Source of the DNA: Corbicula japonica
Lineage: Eukaryota > Mollusca > Bivalvia > Venerida > Cyrenidae
Direction: 5' to 3'
NCBI GenBank assembly: GCA_038501625.1
Contig: JAZAYU010000221.1
Coordinates: 434,001-498,000 of the forward strand
DNA: 64,000 bases
This document shows, one piece after another, positions 13,001 through 24,134 of the stretch. The notes under the pieces were generated by a model. It did not search any database, was not told where the DNA came from, and was given only the letters and a program-made list of their open reading frames with translations. Position 1 is the first letter of the stretch. Each line of letters opens with the position of its first letter. The translations under genes were made by a program, and so were the position numbers.

Positions 13001-16000
13001 CTTACATTCGCAAGATTAGTTGCAGGTACTTGTAAACTTAGATCTGACCAAATACAGTCGAATCGCGATAACTCGAAGTCCCAAGGGACCGACGATTTAC
13101 TTAGAGTTATCGCGAACTTCGAGTTATCGCGACTTTGACTTTCCCAAAATACCATGCGAGTATTAAGAAAGTAACGACGTGCAATTATTACGACACCATA
13201 CGGTAAGTACGTAACAAATGTTTGTCGTAAAGTTTGCTCAATAAAACAAGATAATTATGTTTTAAATTATTTTATTACTCAGTTTTTTTCATGATTATAT
13301 ACAAAAAGATCGACGTAGAAACATCATTTTAACAAATGTTAACAAATATCATTGTACCAACACGAGACATACATGTATACAGTGCATCATAATTCAAATA
13401 CACACAATAGCGTTACGACCTACATGCAGATATATTCAGCATAAATTATAAAGAAAAACAACCAGTACACATTTATTTAAGAGCAACAACATATCATGAC
13501 ATGCTACAAAATACAATATTACAAAGCAGCACGGGAGTCACAGAATTCGACTAGAGAACTTTGACGCAACTTGCTCAAATGCTCTAATTTGTCTCGAAGT
13601 AGAGTTCGGTGTAGATTATTTAACATTGACAATTCGCGTTCACTGTTTGACCTACACTCAGAGCTCGACTGTCTCCCGTTTACACTTCCGCTTTTCGCTT
13701 TTTTTCCCGGTTGCCGACATTCCGATTCAGCTATCCTCCCAGATAACCTGGGCCCTTCACTGAATTACTCGGAATAGAAAGATTAGTTGTATTCCGATCA
13801 AGGTATCATCCCAGTTACCCGGACCCTTCGCTGGATTGCTCGGAAAAATGTATTAATAATTTTATTATTTTTCGTTATGCCGTATGCGAACTGTCGTCTG
13901 CTGATTGATACAAGCTGTGGAATATGGAATTCAGAAAATTAAAGGACGTTTTTTAGAAAGAAAAATTAACAACTCCAAATGTTTGTATGACACTAATTTG
14001 AGACAAATCACTATTATTGTTTGCTTCACACTCATATCATTAAAATGACGTGCCACTAACAAATCTTGTTGACAAGTTGGCAATTAACAAAAGACTTCGA
14101 ACAACCTCGCGGGAGGTGTGAAAAACCGTGTCAGTATATGTACTTCGAGTTATCGCGATTAATTTGCTCTTATTTCCTATTCAAGGGACTTATTAATATG
14201 TTCGAGATATCGCGAATTTCGAGTTATCGCGTTTCGAGTTATCGCAACTTTTTTTAGTTGAATATATAAGGAAAATTGACGGGACCGGCGGCCGACTTCG
14301 AGTTAAACCGTCATTTCGAGTTATCGCGTTTCGAGTTATCGCGATTCCACTGTACTTTTAAGTAAAATCTGTTGGCAAGTCTGTACGAAATTGGCACGAG
14401 TCTCACATGTAAATTCCAGTCTGTGTATATTTTAATAGGTGTATTGGTGAGGCTTTAATAACTTCATGAAAATAAGGTATTGTCGTATGCTTGTGCTTCG
14501 CACATATTTTAAAAAGAGGAGCGTATTTTTAAAGCGAATTTCAATGTTATTCGGTCCTGTTTGATAAATAAAGCAGCGCATCAGATTTTTTCTAAAACGA
14601 GTTTCATTTCAAAACCTAGAACCTGGAGTTCCGAAGGTCAAGGTCCGAAACGTCCAGAGCAAGAGAAATGTTTGTCTTATTTATGGGGAAGAACATATTT
14701 TACATTTTTTTCTGCAAATTATCGGTTTATAATTCTGCAATATATCTAACTTTCTGAGTGTGGCAATTCCTGATGATATGTATATTTTATTTTTTGTTGT
14801 CCAGAAATAGACCATTGCAATATGCATGATCTTCTAGTCTAGTTGCAAGTTCCAAGTTCTGTTCGGAATATGTAGGGTGCTTTTCACAAAATAATAATCC
14901 CTACACTAATTTTTGTTATAAATGTATATGTAAACATTTAAATCGTTTTCTTTAGGTGGCGTAAGGTTGAATTCGAAATGTCCGAGGGAAAAGAATGTAG
15001 CGATTTATTTATTCGTCAAAGGCTGGTTCGCTGCTTTGTTTTGGATTGTCATACTTATACTCGGACTTAAGAAGAAATTGATCGGTATAATGGACAATCT
15101 ATTTATAGAAGTTTACGTGGTGGCCGAAGCATCGTTCTCCTTCATTTGGCTCATTGTCGGTAATATAAGTGCATGTTTTCTTATTCTGTAAAATAGAAAC
15201 ATTTAGAAATACACACATATAATTATATTAGGTTATTAGAATGTTTGTTGTTGTTTAATAAATGAAATTTTGACTAAACATGTTTCATTCAAATTGCAAA
15301 GTTGAACATGTCATTTTAATCAACGTTGCCTTTTGCACGAAAAGAACATTTCCGTGCTGATGAACGCGTTTTGTATAAATTAAATTAAATTCAAATTAGC
15401 TATCTGACTTATATCTCTTATAAATTGTCGGTTTTTCTTTGACGTCGCCGTAAGCTACTTGTGGTTTTTTGCACGAACTGATTCATTCGTACAATGTGTA
15501 CTATTTTTATTATTCAAGAACCTGGCGCAGCAAGTGATGCTTCCTAGAATGTGTTTAAACCCTATTTGCAGTTATGTTTTTATCTATAAACTTTACCAAT
15601 GTAGATATCAAACAAGGTTCTCTCCTTAGTCACTTTGAAGTTTTATGTTTGAATTAAATTATGTTATTTATTATAAAATCACGCGTTCTTTTTCTATTCC
15701 AATTGACTATGTGAGATCTCGAAGGCTATGTTTTCTTCGTGTTAATATTTCTTGAGATATGCGACGCACCATGAGAAAGCAGAGCTTTTGGATATGTGGA
15801 TAAGTGCAGACCGTGATCAAAGTTAAGACTTCAATGGATCTCAAGACGATCTAAACCATTTTCTAAACCAATTGAGTGTGCTTCTTTAACTGGATGGCGA
15901 ACAATTAAGACCCCTTTCAGTATGTGCAGATACTGATTGGACTCTTCACTGGTCGCATAGGCTATAACAAATTGTTTGTCTTGGTGAGACGCATTTGCTT

Positions 16001-16231
16001 ATTAAACGTTCTGTTTGCTTGTTTTCAGGTTCTGTATGGATAATGGGGGACCGCAGTGATTTGGAGGCACAGTGTCCTTGGTATGTGCCAGGATGGAATG
16101 AACACTTCATCAACTTTGCCTATTTCTTGGTTGTCGTGGAATGGATAGGTGTAGTGGCATTTCTATTCTATAGTGGATATGTTATATTTGACAGAAATAA
16201 TAGAGTAGAAGAGAGCAACGTCCAGACCTAG
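7028..16231 (+). CDS. RING finger protein with C-terminal TMEM272-like four-helix membrane domain
   Basis: Seven coding exons join in phase: 7028-7137, 7673-7812, 11475-11729, 12712-12771, 12969-13025, 14956-15159 and 16029-16231 (TAG), giving 342 residues. Residues 7-45 form a C3HC4 RING: C7, C10, C22, H24, C27, C30, C42, C45, with the CPICFEQF and CQHTFCERC signatures of TRIM-type E3 ligases, followed by VPFGGFRNN. Residues about 70-170 are low-complexity, rich in Q, N, T, P and H, and probably disordered. Four hydrophobic segments follow at about 189-207, 222-245, 256-282 and 303-328; the last two, with [13 protein letters not shown], a Cys and [11 protein letters not shown], resemble invertebrate TMEM272-like proteins. 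Inference: a membrane-anchored ubiquitin ligase. The Met at 7028 is the first in frame and lies 5 nt after an acceptor-like AG, so a 5' UTR exon probably lies upstream. The RING is certain; the TMEM272 relationship rests on pattern resemblance only. Confidence 0.82.
8278..11168 (+). mobile_element. Helentron-like non-autonomous element (HINE/pearl type), 169-bp tandem repeats
   Basis: The left end ATCCCCCGCCGA (8278-8289) recurs inverted as TCGGCGGGGGAT at 11135-11146. The left copy folds as a hairpin (CCGAT-GAA-ATCGG flanked by CCCCC and GGGGG). A 3' hairpin AAATTC-AAC-GAATTT (11149-11163) follows, then GCTTG. Between them lie about fifteen units at a 169-bp spacing (unit phases at about 8551, 8720, 8889, 9058, 9227, 9396 and so on), decaying toward the right, and a GTCACGGTGTCACG microsatellite at 8328-8385. 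Chained reading frames here are repeat translations, not genes. It lies in intron 2 of the RING gene. Confidence 0.65.
8551..10900 (+). repeat. 169-bp tandem repeat array
   Basis: About fourteen successive 169-bp units share the core 'gcagtattcgtttccgcgct' and 'agagttattgccctttgata'. The first units (8551-9050) are nearly identical in alternating pairs; later ones drift and contain small indels (spacings 161-172). Confidence 0.9.
13055..14352. mobile_element. Tc1/mariner-pogo (Tigger-like) non-autonomous element, TA target
   Basis: TIRs start CAGTCGAATCGCGATAACTC (left); the right end in inverse reads CAGTGGAATCGCGATAACTC. They are flanked by TA at 13053-13054 and 14353-14354. The motif TTCGAGTTATCGCG recurs several times near both ends. 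No transposase frame is evident. It sits in intron 5 of the RING gene and shares an internal block with the element at 27048-29508. Confidence 0.75.
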
Positions 16232-16796
16232 TAGCTTGTGCATCTTAACTGGTTAAATAAGTTGGAAACTAACTCAAACAATATCTATAAATGTACAGTT
16301 TCACATTGCAGAGTCAAAAGCACGTATTTGACCTGATTATTTCAAATATTTCAACGAAATAGCACAAACTGTGATGCGAAATATAAACAGATTGCCCTGT
16401 GATGATTTTTATCCCTTGTCCTTGTTCATTGTGCTCGTTCATTTTGGCTAGAAAACGATAGAAGTTCGCTTCAATTCGTGTTTGCGTTCTTAGATTCCAA
16501 GTGTGTCAGTTGAACATTAAACTGCATTATACAAGTTGAAACAATACCAGTTAACTATTTAATTGCCAAACATTTTTCATTACATGTAAATAACAACATC
16601 TCTCTTTCCATTAGGGTTTAAACAACATAATTGATCATTACTGACGTTTATCCCTTGTATAAGCCTGAAAATGGAAACAATATTTTCTCAATATGGGAAA
16701 CCGGTATTTCAAAATTGTATGATATACGTTCTCTTCGGCGTTTGTTTTGTGTGTTATTGCATATTCTTAAACACAATGGATTGTATTTACTATTTA

Positions 16797-16812
16797 AATA
16801 AAGTTAAATAAA
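16797..16812 (+). promoter_or_regulatory. Paired polyadenylation signals of the RING-membrane gene
   Basis: Two AATAAA hexamers, at 16797 and 16807, lie about 570 bases after the TAG stop and just before a decayed palindromic repeat, so the 3' UTR is about 0.6 kb. Confidence 0.5.
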
Positions 16813-16820
16813 GAAAAGTA

Positions 16821-16945
16821 CCCAAGATCATAAAACTGATACTGGAGACAAGCATCAAATCTCAAGCATCTGACAGGCTAAAAAGACAAGTCCCCATTTC
16901 AGAAAATCATATGCTTGAGATTTGAGATTAGCCTCAAGTTTATTT
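16821..16945. repeat. Family B palindrome, decayed
   Basis: Starts CCCAAGATCATAAAACTGA; the arms still match over 'tctcaagcat...atgcttgaga' but the CCAAT cores are lost. Confidence 0.6.
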
Positions 16946-17268
16946 TATGAACGAAAAGTTATACTTCTTAGTCTGCTTTTATGATACTTTTACCTAATGT
17001 TCAGAAAGGTAGATCGTGAAAACTTAGTTGAAATATTTCCCACACCACAACTGTTGATATAAAGACTTTGTGTAAATTATTGCCATATATACATTTTTTT
17101 TTTAACTTTTATTAGTTTATGTTTGAAATATTGAAAATGAAACACATGTTAATTTTCCTCACAAGATTAAGCTGTATTAGGACGCTATGTTTTCTAATAT
17201 GGCGATTTTTTTTATTTTATTAGATAGCTTGTCGTGCAATGCTGAGTATGCTTTCTCGCCAGAAACAT

Positions 17269-17500
17269 GGGCTAGAGGTTATAAAACTGAGCATGGAAAC
17301 CAGTCTCAAATCTCAAGCATCTGATTGGCTGAAATGATGACCATACTCTTACAGGGCTAGAGGTTATAAAACTGAGCATGGAAACCAGTCTCAAATCTCA
17401 AGCATCTGATTGGCTGAAATGGCGACTGGTCGCCATTTCAGCCAATCAGATGCTTGAGATTTGAGACTGGTTTCCATGCTCAGCTTTATAACCTTGGGCA
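17269..17500. repeat. Family B palindrome with duplicated left arm
   Basis: A left arm (17269-17340) is followed by a complete palindrome (17354-17500). Both arms begin GGGCTAGAGGTTATAAAACT. The centre is GGCGACTGGTCGCC. Confidence 0.9.
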
Positions 17501-18409
17501 CAGGTAATTTCTCGACCAAATAAAAACAAACCAACGTTTAGAAGTTAACCTCCAGAAGTGTTTGATACAAATTAAAAAACACCTGCGTAGACAAGACAAT
17601 TAAAATGCCTTTCGCTTAATACAATATTTTTTTCAAAAGTATATCAATAGATGAAAGGGAATGTTGAAAGCCACCGAACACGACAAATATGAAAATATTG
17701 CAGGACGGTTTGATTGAGCCTGTTCATAGGCTGTAATGGATATTATTATTACTGCCCACGCTGCCTTGCCCCGAGTAGAGCGCATCTCAAAGTATGTTAA
17801 GTGTAAATATTGATTATGATACATGCTGTAATCTCCTGATTTAATGCACAAATACAGGGTGTTTCATAATATATGTCCTTATTTTATCAAATTGTTATTT
17901 CTATACCATAAAACATACAGTTGTATGACAACAAAAACCTTATAGCAGACATAGAGGATATTCAGCCATTTTCAATTGATAGCCTTGCTTACAGGTTTTA
18001 TTGCATGACAGCGCTAGCAGCACGAGTTTAAGACTTTATGTTTGTTAACTAATCCCGATGAAAAAGTTTGGTAATTTCTTGGAATCATTTTCCGCAGTGC
18101 TTTGTATAAAAATTTCAAACATGTGAACAGCATGTTTGAATTTGATGCTAGTTCACAAATAATGGTGAAAAAAAAAGGTTTGAGATATTCGGAAATAAAA
18201 CAAAAATGTGAAAAAAGTCCGTATTAAATCATTGCAAATAAGACCTTCATGTTGGAGTAATCATTAACAGCGCATTTATAATTTTAATTTGATGTTTATC
18301 CTTCATGCTAGTTCATTCAAATTGTTATTCGTATATGTATTCGCTTTGAACTGCCATTCAAATTACAGCACAAACGTTAAATATCCTTGAAAACCTAGAG
18401 CATATTAGG

Positions 18410-19053
18410 GCGCAGGGTACAGTTTCCGAGGCGGCTTTCGGAGTCTGGGACTGCGTGCGAACTCTTGTTTACTGAAAATACAAAATTTGTACTGCTAAAA
18501 TTGTGTTGTTGTATTTTCTGTGTTGGAGGGGGGTGGTATCATGTAAACAACAAGCAACTGGTCTACAGTAATTATCCTTCTGGATTTAATAAGACCTATA
18601 AGCTCACCCCTACCCCTGTTTTTCCAGTGCAAATTTGGCTAAAATCCTACATATCTGAAAGCCTGCAAAATATTTCCTGCAGGAACTTTTGAAATAAAAC
18701 CCCTTTCCTGTTAATATTTAATATGTGCCCAATTCCCCAAGCAGATGGAAAGTGTCTCCCATCCAGCTTGATTTTTCAGCATTTGTCATTGAAATACCTC
18801 ACTGTCAAATTATTCTCAGATGCAGCCGAGCAGACTGTGTTTTCATCCGGTTACTATTCAACTCAGAACATACAAAGCTACCATCCATGCATTTTAGCCA
18901 CCATGATCAGATTTCTTATTGCACAAACTATACATAATTTAAAAAGAATCTCACATTTTAAATTTAAACAATCATTTTAATGCATTTAATTCAAGGGTAC
19001 CCCAAATATTTAAAAAATCGACCGGGACCAAAGTGCGAAACTGTACCCTGCCC
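18410..19053. mobile_element. Putative DNA transposon remnant with short TIRs
   Basis: Left CAGGGTACAGTTTC (from 18413) recurs inverted as GAAACTGTACCCTG (19037-19050); the inverted match extends about 17 bp with one mismatch. No clear target duplication was found and internal frames show no motif. Confidence 0.45.
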
Positions 19054-19982
19054 ACTAATAAAACAAGATCACCCTCGAGGCGGATGCATTAACCACACGT
19101 CAAAACAGCATCGTTTGACTCTGCGTGTGTCCATGCATGCGTTCGTCCATGAATTTTGTCAGGATTTTAACCTGTATTATTAGAGGTGTTTACTTCATAT
19201 GATGTAATGCGAGCCTGGATAATGTCTTAATTATTTCTCTTTGTTGATTTTGCCCACTGCAGCTGTACTAGAAATGAGAAAATGATGGAAGCATCCCACC
19301 ATATTTGATGACAACACTGGAAGACAGCAGTTCACTTTGAAGCAGACAAGTTTTGATTATGTTTCTCTTGCGCTTTTAAAATTATTTTCTGATCAAGATT
19401 ATATTTATATAGAAAAGTAATTCGAAAATAAGCAAAATCAGAGTTATATTTCCCGGTATGCAAGTTCAAACAGTTGTGGTTTGGAAATATTTGAACTATT
19501 TAAAGATGTATCTGTGAGAGAATATAAAAACCTTCGATAAATCATAAGTTTTGCACTATTTGATTCCGTGACCTTTTACCGATTGACCTCAAAATCAATA
19601 GAAGCTCATCTTCGTATCAAAGGGTTTCACTGAAATTAGAGATTGTTGAAGTTCTCTTCGGGACAAGTTTATTGAAATATCTGATTATGAAACCTCGACG
19701 TTTGAACTTGTGAATTCGAAATATACATCGAGGTCTTCCCATATACAAGTTTGTCTAAATATAGGGGCAAACGCTGCTGCAAAATCATACGGACAGAGTT
19801 TAAGCACTATTTGATTCTTTGACCTTGACTGTGAGCTAATGACCGCGAAATAATAGGATTATCAAGGGCTGTCATTACACATTTTTTTGGTGGCCGTTCG
19901 CAAAATCATTGTCAAATAAGCGGTTAGACAAGCAAGTGTCTATTGTCAGAAGAACTGACGGAGAGAACAGTGCGATAATACT

Positions 19983-20136
19983 GAGCATAGAAAAGATACG
20001 GACCTCAGATCCGATGTAATTTAATAGTTATTTAGCGGCCTACAAGCGCCAGTTCGCTTTATGGTGAGCGTAGAAAAGATATAGACATCAGATCGATGTC
20101 ATTTGATGGTTATTTAGCGGCCTACAAGCACCTGTT
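19983..20136 (+). repeat. Two-copy direct repeat, about 73 bp units
   Basis: Units at 19983-20056 and 20064-20136 share 'gtagaaaagata', 'cagatc...gatgt' and 'ttatttagcggcctacaagc'. Function unknown. Confidence 0.7.
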
Positions 20137-20222
20137 CAAGACAGTTTTCTTTTCCTCTGAAGGACTGTGTAACAGTCTAAAGTTTACACTACCCGTTTCG
20201 TGAAATAAATTTTAGTTCCTGT

Positions 20223-20234
20223 TGCGCATGCGCA
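20223..20234. promoter_or_regulatory. NRF-1-type palindrome TGCGCATGCGCA
   Basis: A perfect 12-bp match to the known NRF-1 consensus in otherwise AT-rich DNA, about 3.9 kb upstream of the first BBS9 coding exon. It could mark the BBS9 promoter, but no TSS or 5' UTR exon was identified. Confidence 0.3.
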
Positions 20235-20445
20235 TTGATCGCATAATTTTCTCCGGCCTGTGGATTTCCAAAAATCTAAATATTTTTCTCCCTTTGTGAA
20301 ACATTTGCCGTCGAAATGAAATGAACACCCCGTGGTAAATGAAATCTTGTTTTCCTCTTCCAATTCGAAAACATATGCCAATCATTTTTGATTGCACTAG
20401 TCTAAAGAAATCGGATTGTCCCCTGTAGCCAATGTAAACAATCTT

Positions 20446-20950
20446 CAGGTCTAGGAAACGGCTGTTTTTATGGACTGTCTGTAAATTTATAGACTGTCTG
20501 TTTATTTATAGATAAATGTGTCTGTAAATTTATGGACAAGGGAGGTTACAAAAGTTGTCAAAAGTTTAAATCCTGCTTCTACACCACATTGGGATAAAAA
20601 TGAATGAAAATCTACAAATAAATTAGCATTAAATATTGTAAATCAACATAACTTTTTTAAAAAGATCATTGTTATGTTCAGATGATTGTGTGAAATGTTG
20701 TTAGATCAATGATGACCATGTTGGAGAAGAAATAGCAGTGTAAACAAACTTCTGTTCTTTTTGTTTATGCCCTATGTCATGCTCTTTGCTATCAGAATTA
20801 ACAAAAATGCTTTAGATTTGTGAATTTCTAAAATGTGTTAAGTTTTGTATCAACCCTTGTCCATAAATTTACGGACACATTTATCTATAAATAAACTGAC
20901 AGTCTGTAAATTTACAGACAGTCCGTAAAAACAGCCGTTTCCTAGACCTG
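20446..20950. mobile_element. 505-bp MITE with 97-bp TIRs and 5-bp target duplication
   Basis: Left TIR 20446-20542 and right TIR 20854-20950 are inverted copies with about five mismatches, starting CAGGTCTAGGAAACGGCTGT. ATCTT is duplicated at 20441-20445 and 20951-20955. The TIRs contain internal repeats of a GTCTGTAAATTTA motif. The interior is non-coding. Confidence 0.85.
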
Positions 20951-21506
20951 ATCTTTCAAATAACAAATTAGTCTTGATTTATAAATTATACAAAACTATA
21001 CGCTTTACACAGATTTGAAGCACTGAAATGATTCCTTTGCAATCTGAGATGGACATGCAAACCGTGCTCTTATGTTGAAGCAAGTATTGTAAAGGTAACT
21101 GTTAATCATTAAAAATGATCATTTGATGTGTTGAGCTGGGTAACCTTTATCTGTGAGGCAAACACAAAAAGTGAATCCAGTCAGTATAGAACAGGTACAC
21201 TCTGCTAATTACATGCTTATTAGAGCATAAAATCACTTATCCAGATATCACAAGGTTGGGCCTGGTTTCACTGGTATTCTTCGTGATTTCTTCGTTAATG
21301 TTGATCTTTTTCAGCACTTTCTCCACTTTGTGGTATTTAATGTTGTTTCGGAATGCTTTGGATAACAGGGTTATCGGAATGTAGATTTTTCATTTTCCAA
21401 TAATTTGTGATAGTTTGATCTCTCTGTGTGCGAAAAAAACAAACACAGTCAAATGTGTTTTGAAAACATGATCTGTCTAAATGAAATGGAAAGTTGCACT
21501 GCCAGT

Positions 21507-22101
21507 CAAAGGAGTAGGTTCACGAAGGCCTAATATTGGCCTAAAAATATGTAAAATTTTTAATTTTGTTACAGATCTTAAATTTTAATGCCATTGAATA
21601 CATAAATAGTTATACTTTTCATATCTTTAAATTTTATATTGATTACTGCTAAAGGTGTTTGACAAGGGGCCATCAAAATTGCTAAAAATGAAGAAAATGT
21701 GCAAAAATAATATTTTTGTCCATTTTCACAACAGATTTTAGAGGATTTCGATAAGGGCACACTTCTCGACCAAAATCAAATTTTGACCATGAATTCAGCA
21801 CACATTTATACAAAGAAAATTCTTTAAATTAGTTTGGTCGAAGCCTGTGCCCAATATGAAAATCACCAAAATATGATGAAAATTTAACAAAAAATTGCAT
21901 TTTGTCAAATATTTTCAAATTTCAGACATTTATGACATACTTAATTTTTATTTTGGTTTATGGGCTCATCTTCACTTTTTATCTTTTCAAGAAAACAACC
22001 ATTATAGATTATAAAAAGCACACTTTCAGTGATGTAAATGCAATTTGAAAATTTGAGATAATTTTAGGCCAATTTTGAGCCTTTGTGAATCTACCCCTTT
22101 G
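21507..22101. mobile_element. MITE-like element with about 38-bp TIRs
   Basis: Left end CAAAGGAGTAGGTTCACGAA and the right end read in inverse, CAAAGGGGTAGATTCACAAA, both lead into GGCCTAAAA. The interior is AT-rich without coding signal. No target duplication was seen. Confidence 0.6.
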
Positions 22102-22424
22102 TTTAAATATTTCATGGCCAGTAATGAGTTTCAGCATTGATGCTTTGTGTGTTCGGTCCACTGTTGCTTGTTCTTGTTTGCATGCTAAGAGTTTTGTGGC
22201 TTTATCATATTCCAGTAAACGTTTTTGAATGGTAATTACTGAATGAAATAAGAGAGTAAGAAATTAAATGAAATATCAACAAATCAACGAATCGAGATTT
22301 GGCAATTGCATAGTAAAATTTTCTTTAGAATTATTGATAAAGGCTGAGTCATTTTCATGATAATAATTATCCATTTTATAAATGTTTAGTGCAAAAATGT
22401 GTTTATAATATCCATATTGCATGG

Positions 22425-23673
22425 CAGACATGGGGCAAATTAAATTTTAATGCTAATCCATTAATAATGCATTACTTTTTGTCAGTAATGAAAGGTAATG
22501 ATTAATGCAACAGATTTAGCATTATTTTAATGCTAATTTAATGCATTACCTATGCCATAATGCTGTAATGCTTAGCATTATTGAGCATTAATTGGATTTT
22601 GTTGATTTATTTACATATATATATATTAATCGTTGCTTTTAAATGCAAAGATGCTCATAACATTTAATATGTGTCTATTACATATCTTATTTATAGCAAG
22701 AGAAAAACATGATTATAACAGTTAAGTTGTTTGATATGTGTTCACTATTAGTAAAACAAGGTACAGACTATAAGAGTCAAGCCTTTTCATCAGAATGTTG
22801 TAAAGTTTTAAGCGACAAGTTCCTAAGCTTTGTTGTCTTAGAAAATGCTCAATTTAAAACAAATGAATAGCAAGGAATCTATAAAGCTCTGTCAACAAAT
22901 ACAGCACGTTTCAATCATGTCACTCTGTACACATTCATTGGGACAAGATATTTCCCACCAATTGTCAAACACTTAAATATTCCTGAAAATGTTACTGGTA
23001 GACATTTGAAGTTTAGAGCAAAATACCAAAAAACTGTTGTTCTGAAATAAGATAGCATCAAAATCAACTCAAACTTTCAATACTCTTACTTTCACTCACA
23101 TGAAGGTAAGTTTTTAACCATTTATTTATAATTTTACTTACTGATTCAGTGTCATTGTAAAGTTATTTGAGGCTATGTCAGATTTCAGGAAATCGGCATG
23201 TAATGCAGATACAGGTGACATAATAGTTTAATTAGTTGACAGTGTAGTCATTTGTCAATACTACAAACTAAATGTGTGAAAAACAGCATTAAATCAAAGA
23301 TAACAAAAGTGTGTTAAAAAGCTAAAGCTGTCTTAATATATGTACTGAGAATAGTTGTGTTGTAAGTTCTTGAGGTGTCACTTTAGGTCTTCACACTTTC
23401 AGATTGATACTTTGTATATTTAACTTTGGGATGTTGTTTTTGGAAGATTATCCCTTTTGTACATAATATTATACTGATTTTTGACTTTTTATTTATTGTC
23501 AGTTCAAGTGTAAATAAAATAATGATTAATTTAATGCATTACTTTTTGATATAATGCTAATTTAATGCATTACTTTCTCAAAATATAGTAATGCTAATTT
23601 AATTTAATGCACAAATTTGACAAATAATGCTAATTTAATGCATTACTTTTACAAATAATTTGCCCCAAGTCTG
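22425..23673. mobile_element. hAT-type non-autonomous element, 8-bp target duplication
   Basis: TIRs are CAGACATGGGGCAAATTA (left) and, in inverse, CAGACTTGGGGCAAATTA (right). TTGCATGG is duplicated at 22417-22424 and 23674-23681. Subterminal regions carry many copies of 'taatgctaatttaatgcatt'. The middle holds a 60-codon open stretch (22871-23050, + strand) without an initiating Met and ending in TAA, with no recognised family. Confidence 0.85.
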
Positions 23674-24134
23674 TTGCATGGTAGTATCATACTGCCATGT
23701 AATAAAGATAGTTTTAAACACATTTTTGCATTTAATATGCCACAAAATGGCTTCCATATCTAGTGCTATTAAATAGTGTAGATTTAGCTTCAAATGCAGG
23801 AAATGAAGCAATCGGTTTCAAACTTTTCCTGGAGAGCATGCCCCGGACCACCCTTGCAGGCCTGCTAGATTGTTTATTGGGCCTGCTGGACTGAAACTTA
23901 TTGAGAACCCTGTGTTTGTCAACCAATAACCTTAACTTTTTGGCCACAGAGGTTTTTGTATCATCAGCAAACAGAGCAAATCCAGATCAGATGCCACAAA
24001 TATATACTGTTCATCCATCTGGAAAACCAATTTATGGAGTAAAGGGTTAAACCCCCTTCTGTTTTGAAAAAAAGATAAGACCAATGAAATTTAAGTTTAT
24101 TATTTTTATTTCAGAGATTTTGAGAATATAGAAG

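Noticed and set aside
13571..14257. Frames within the Tigger-like element as host exons
   Set aside because: They lie inside a bounded TA-flanked element, show no motif, and the host gene model splices cleanly from 13025 to 14956.
20184..20397. Two minus-strand frames of 61-65 codons (Cys-containing)
   Set aside because: They overlap in different frames, have no recognisable motif, and no splice-linked partner exons were found.
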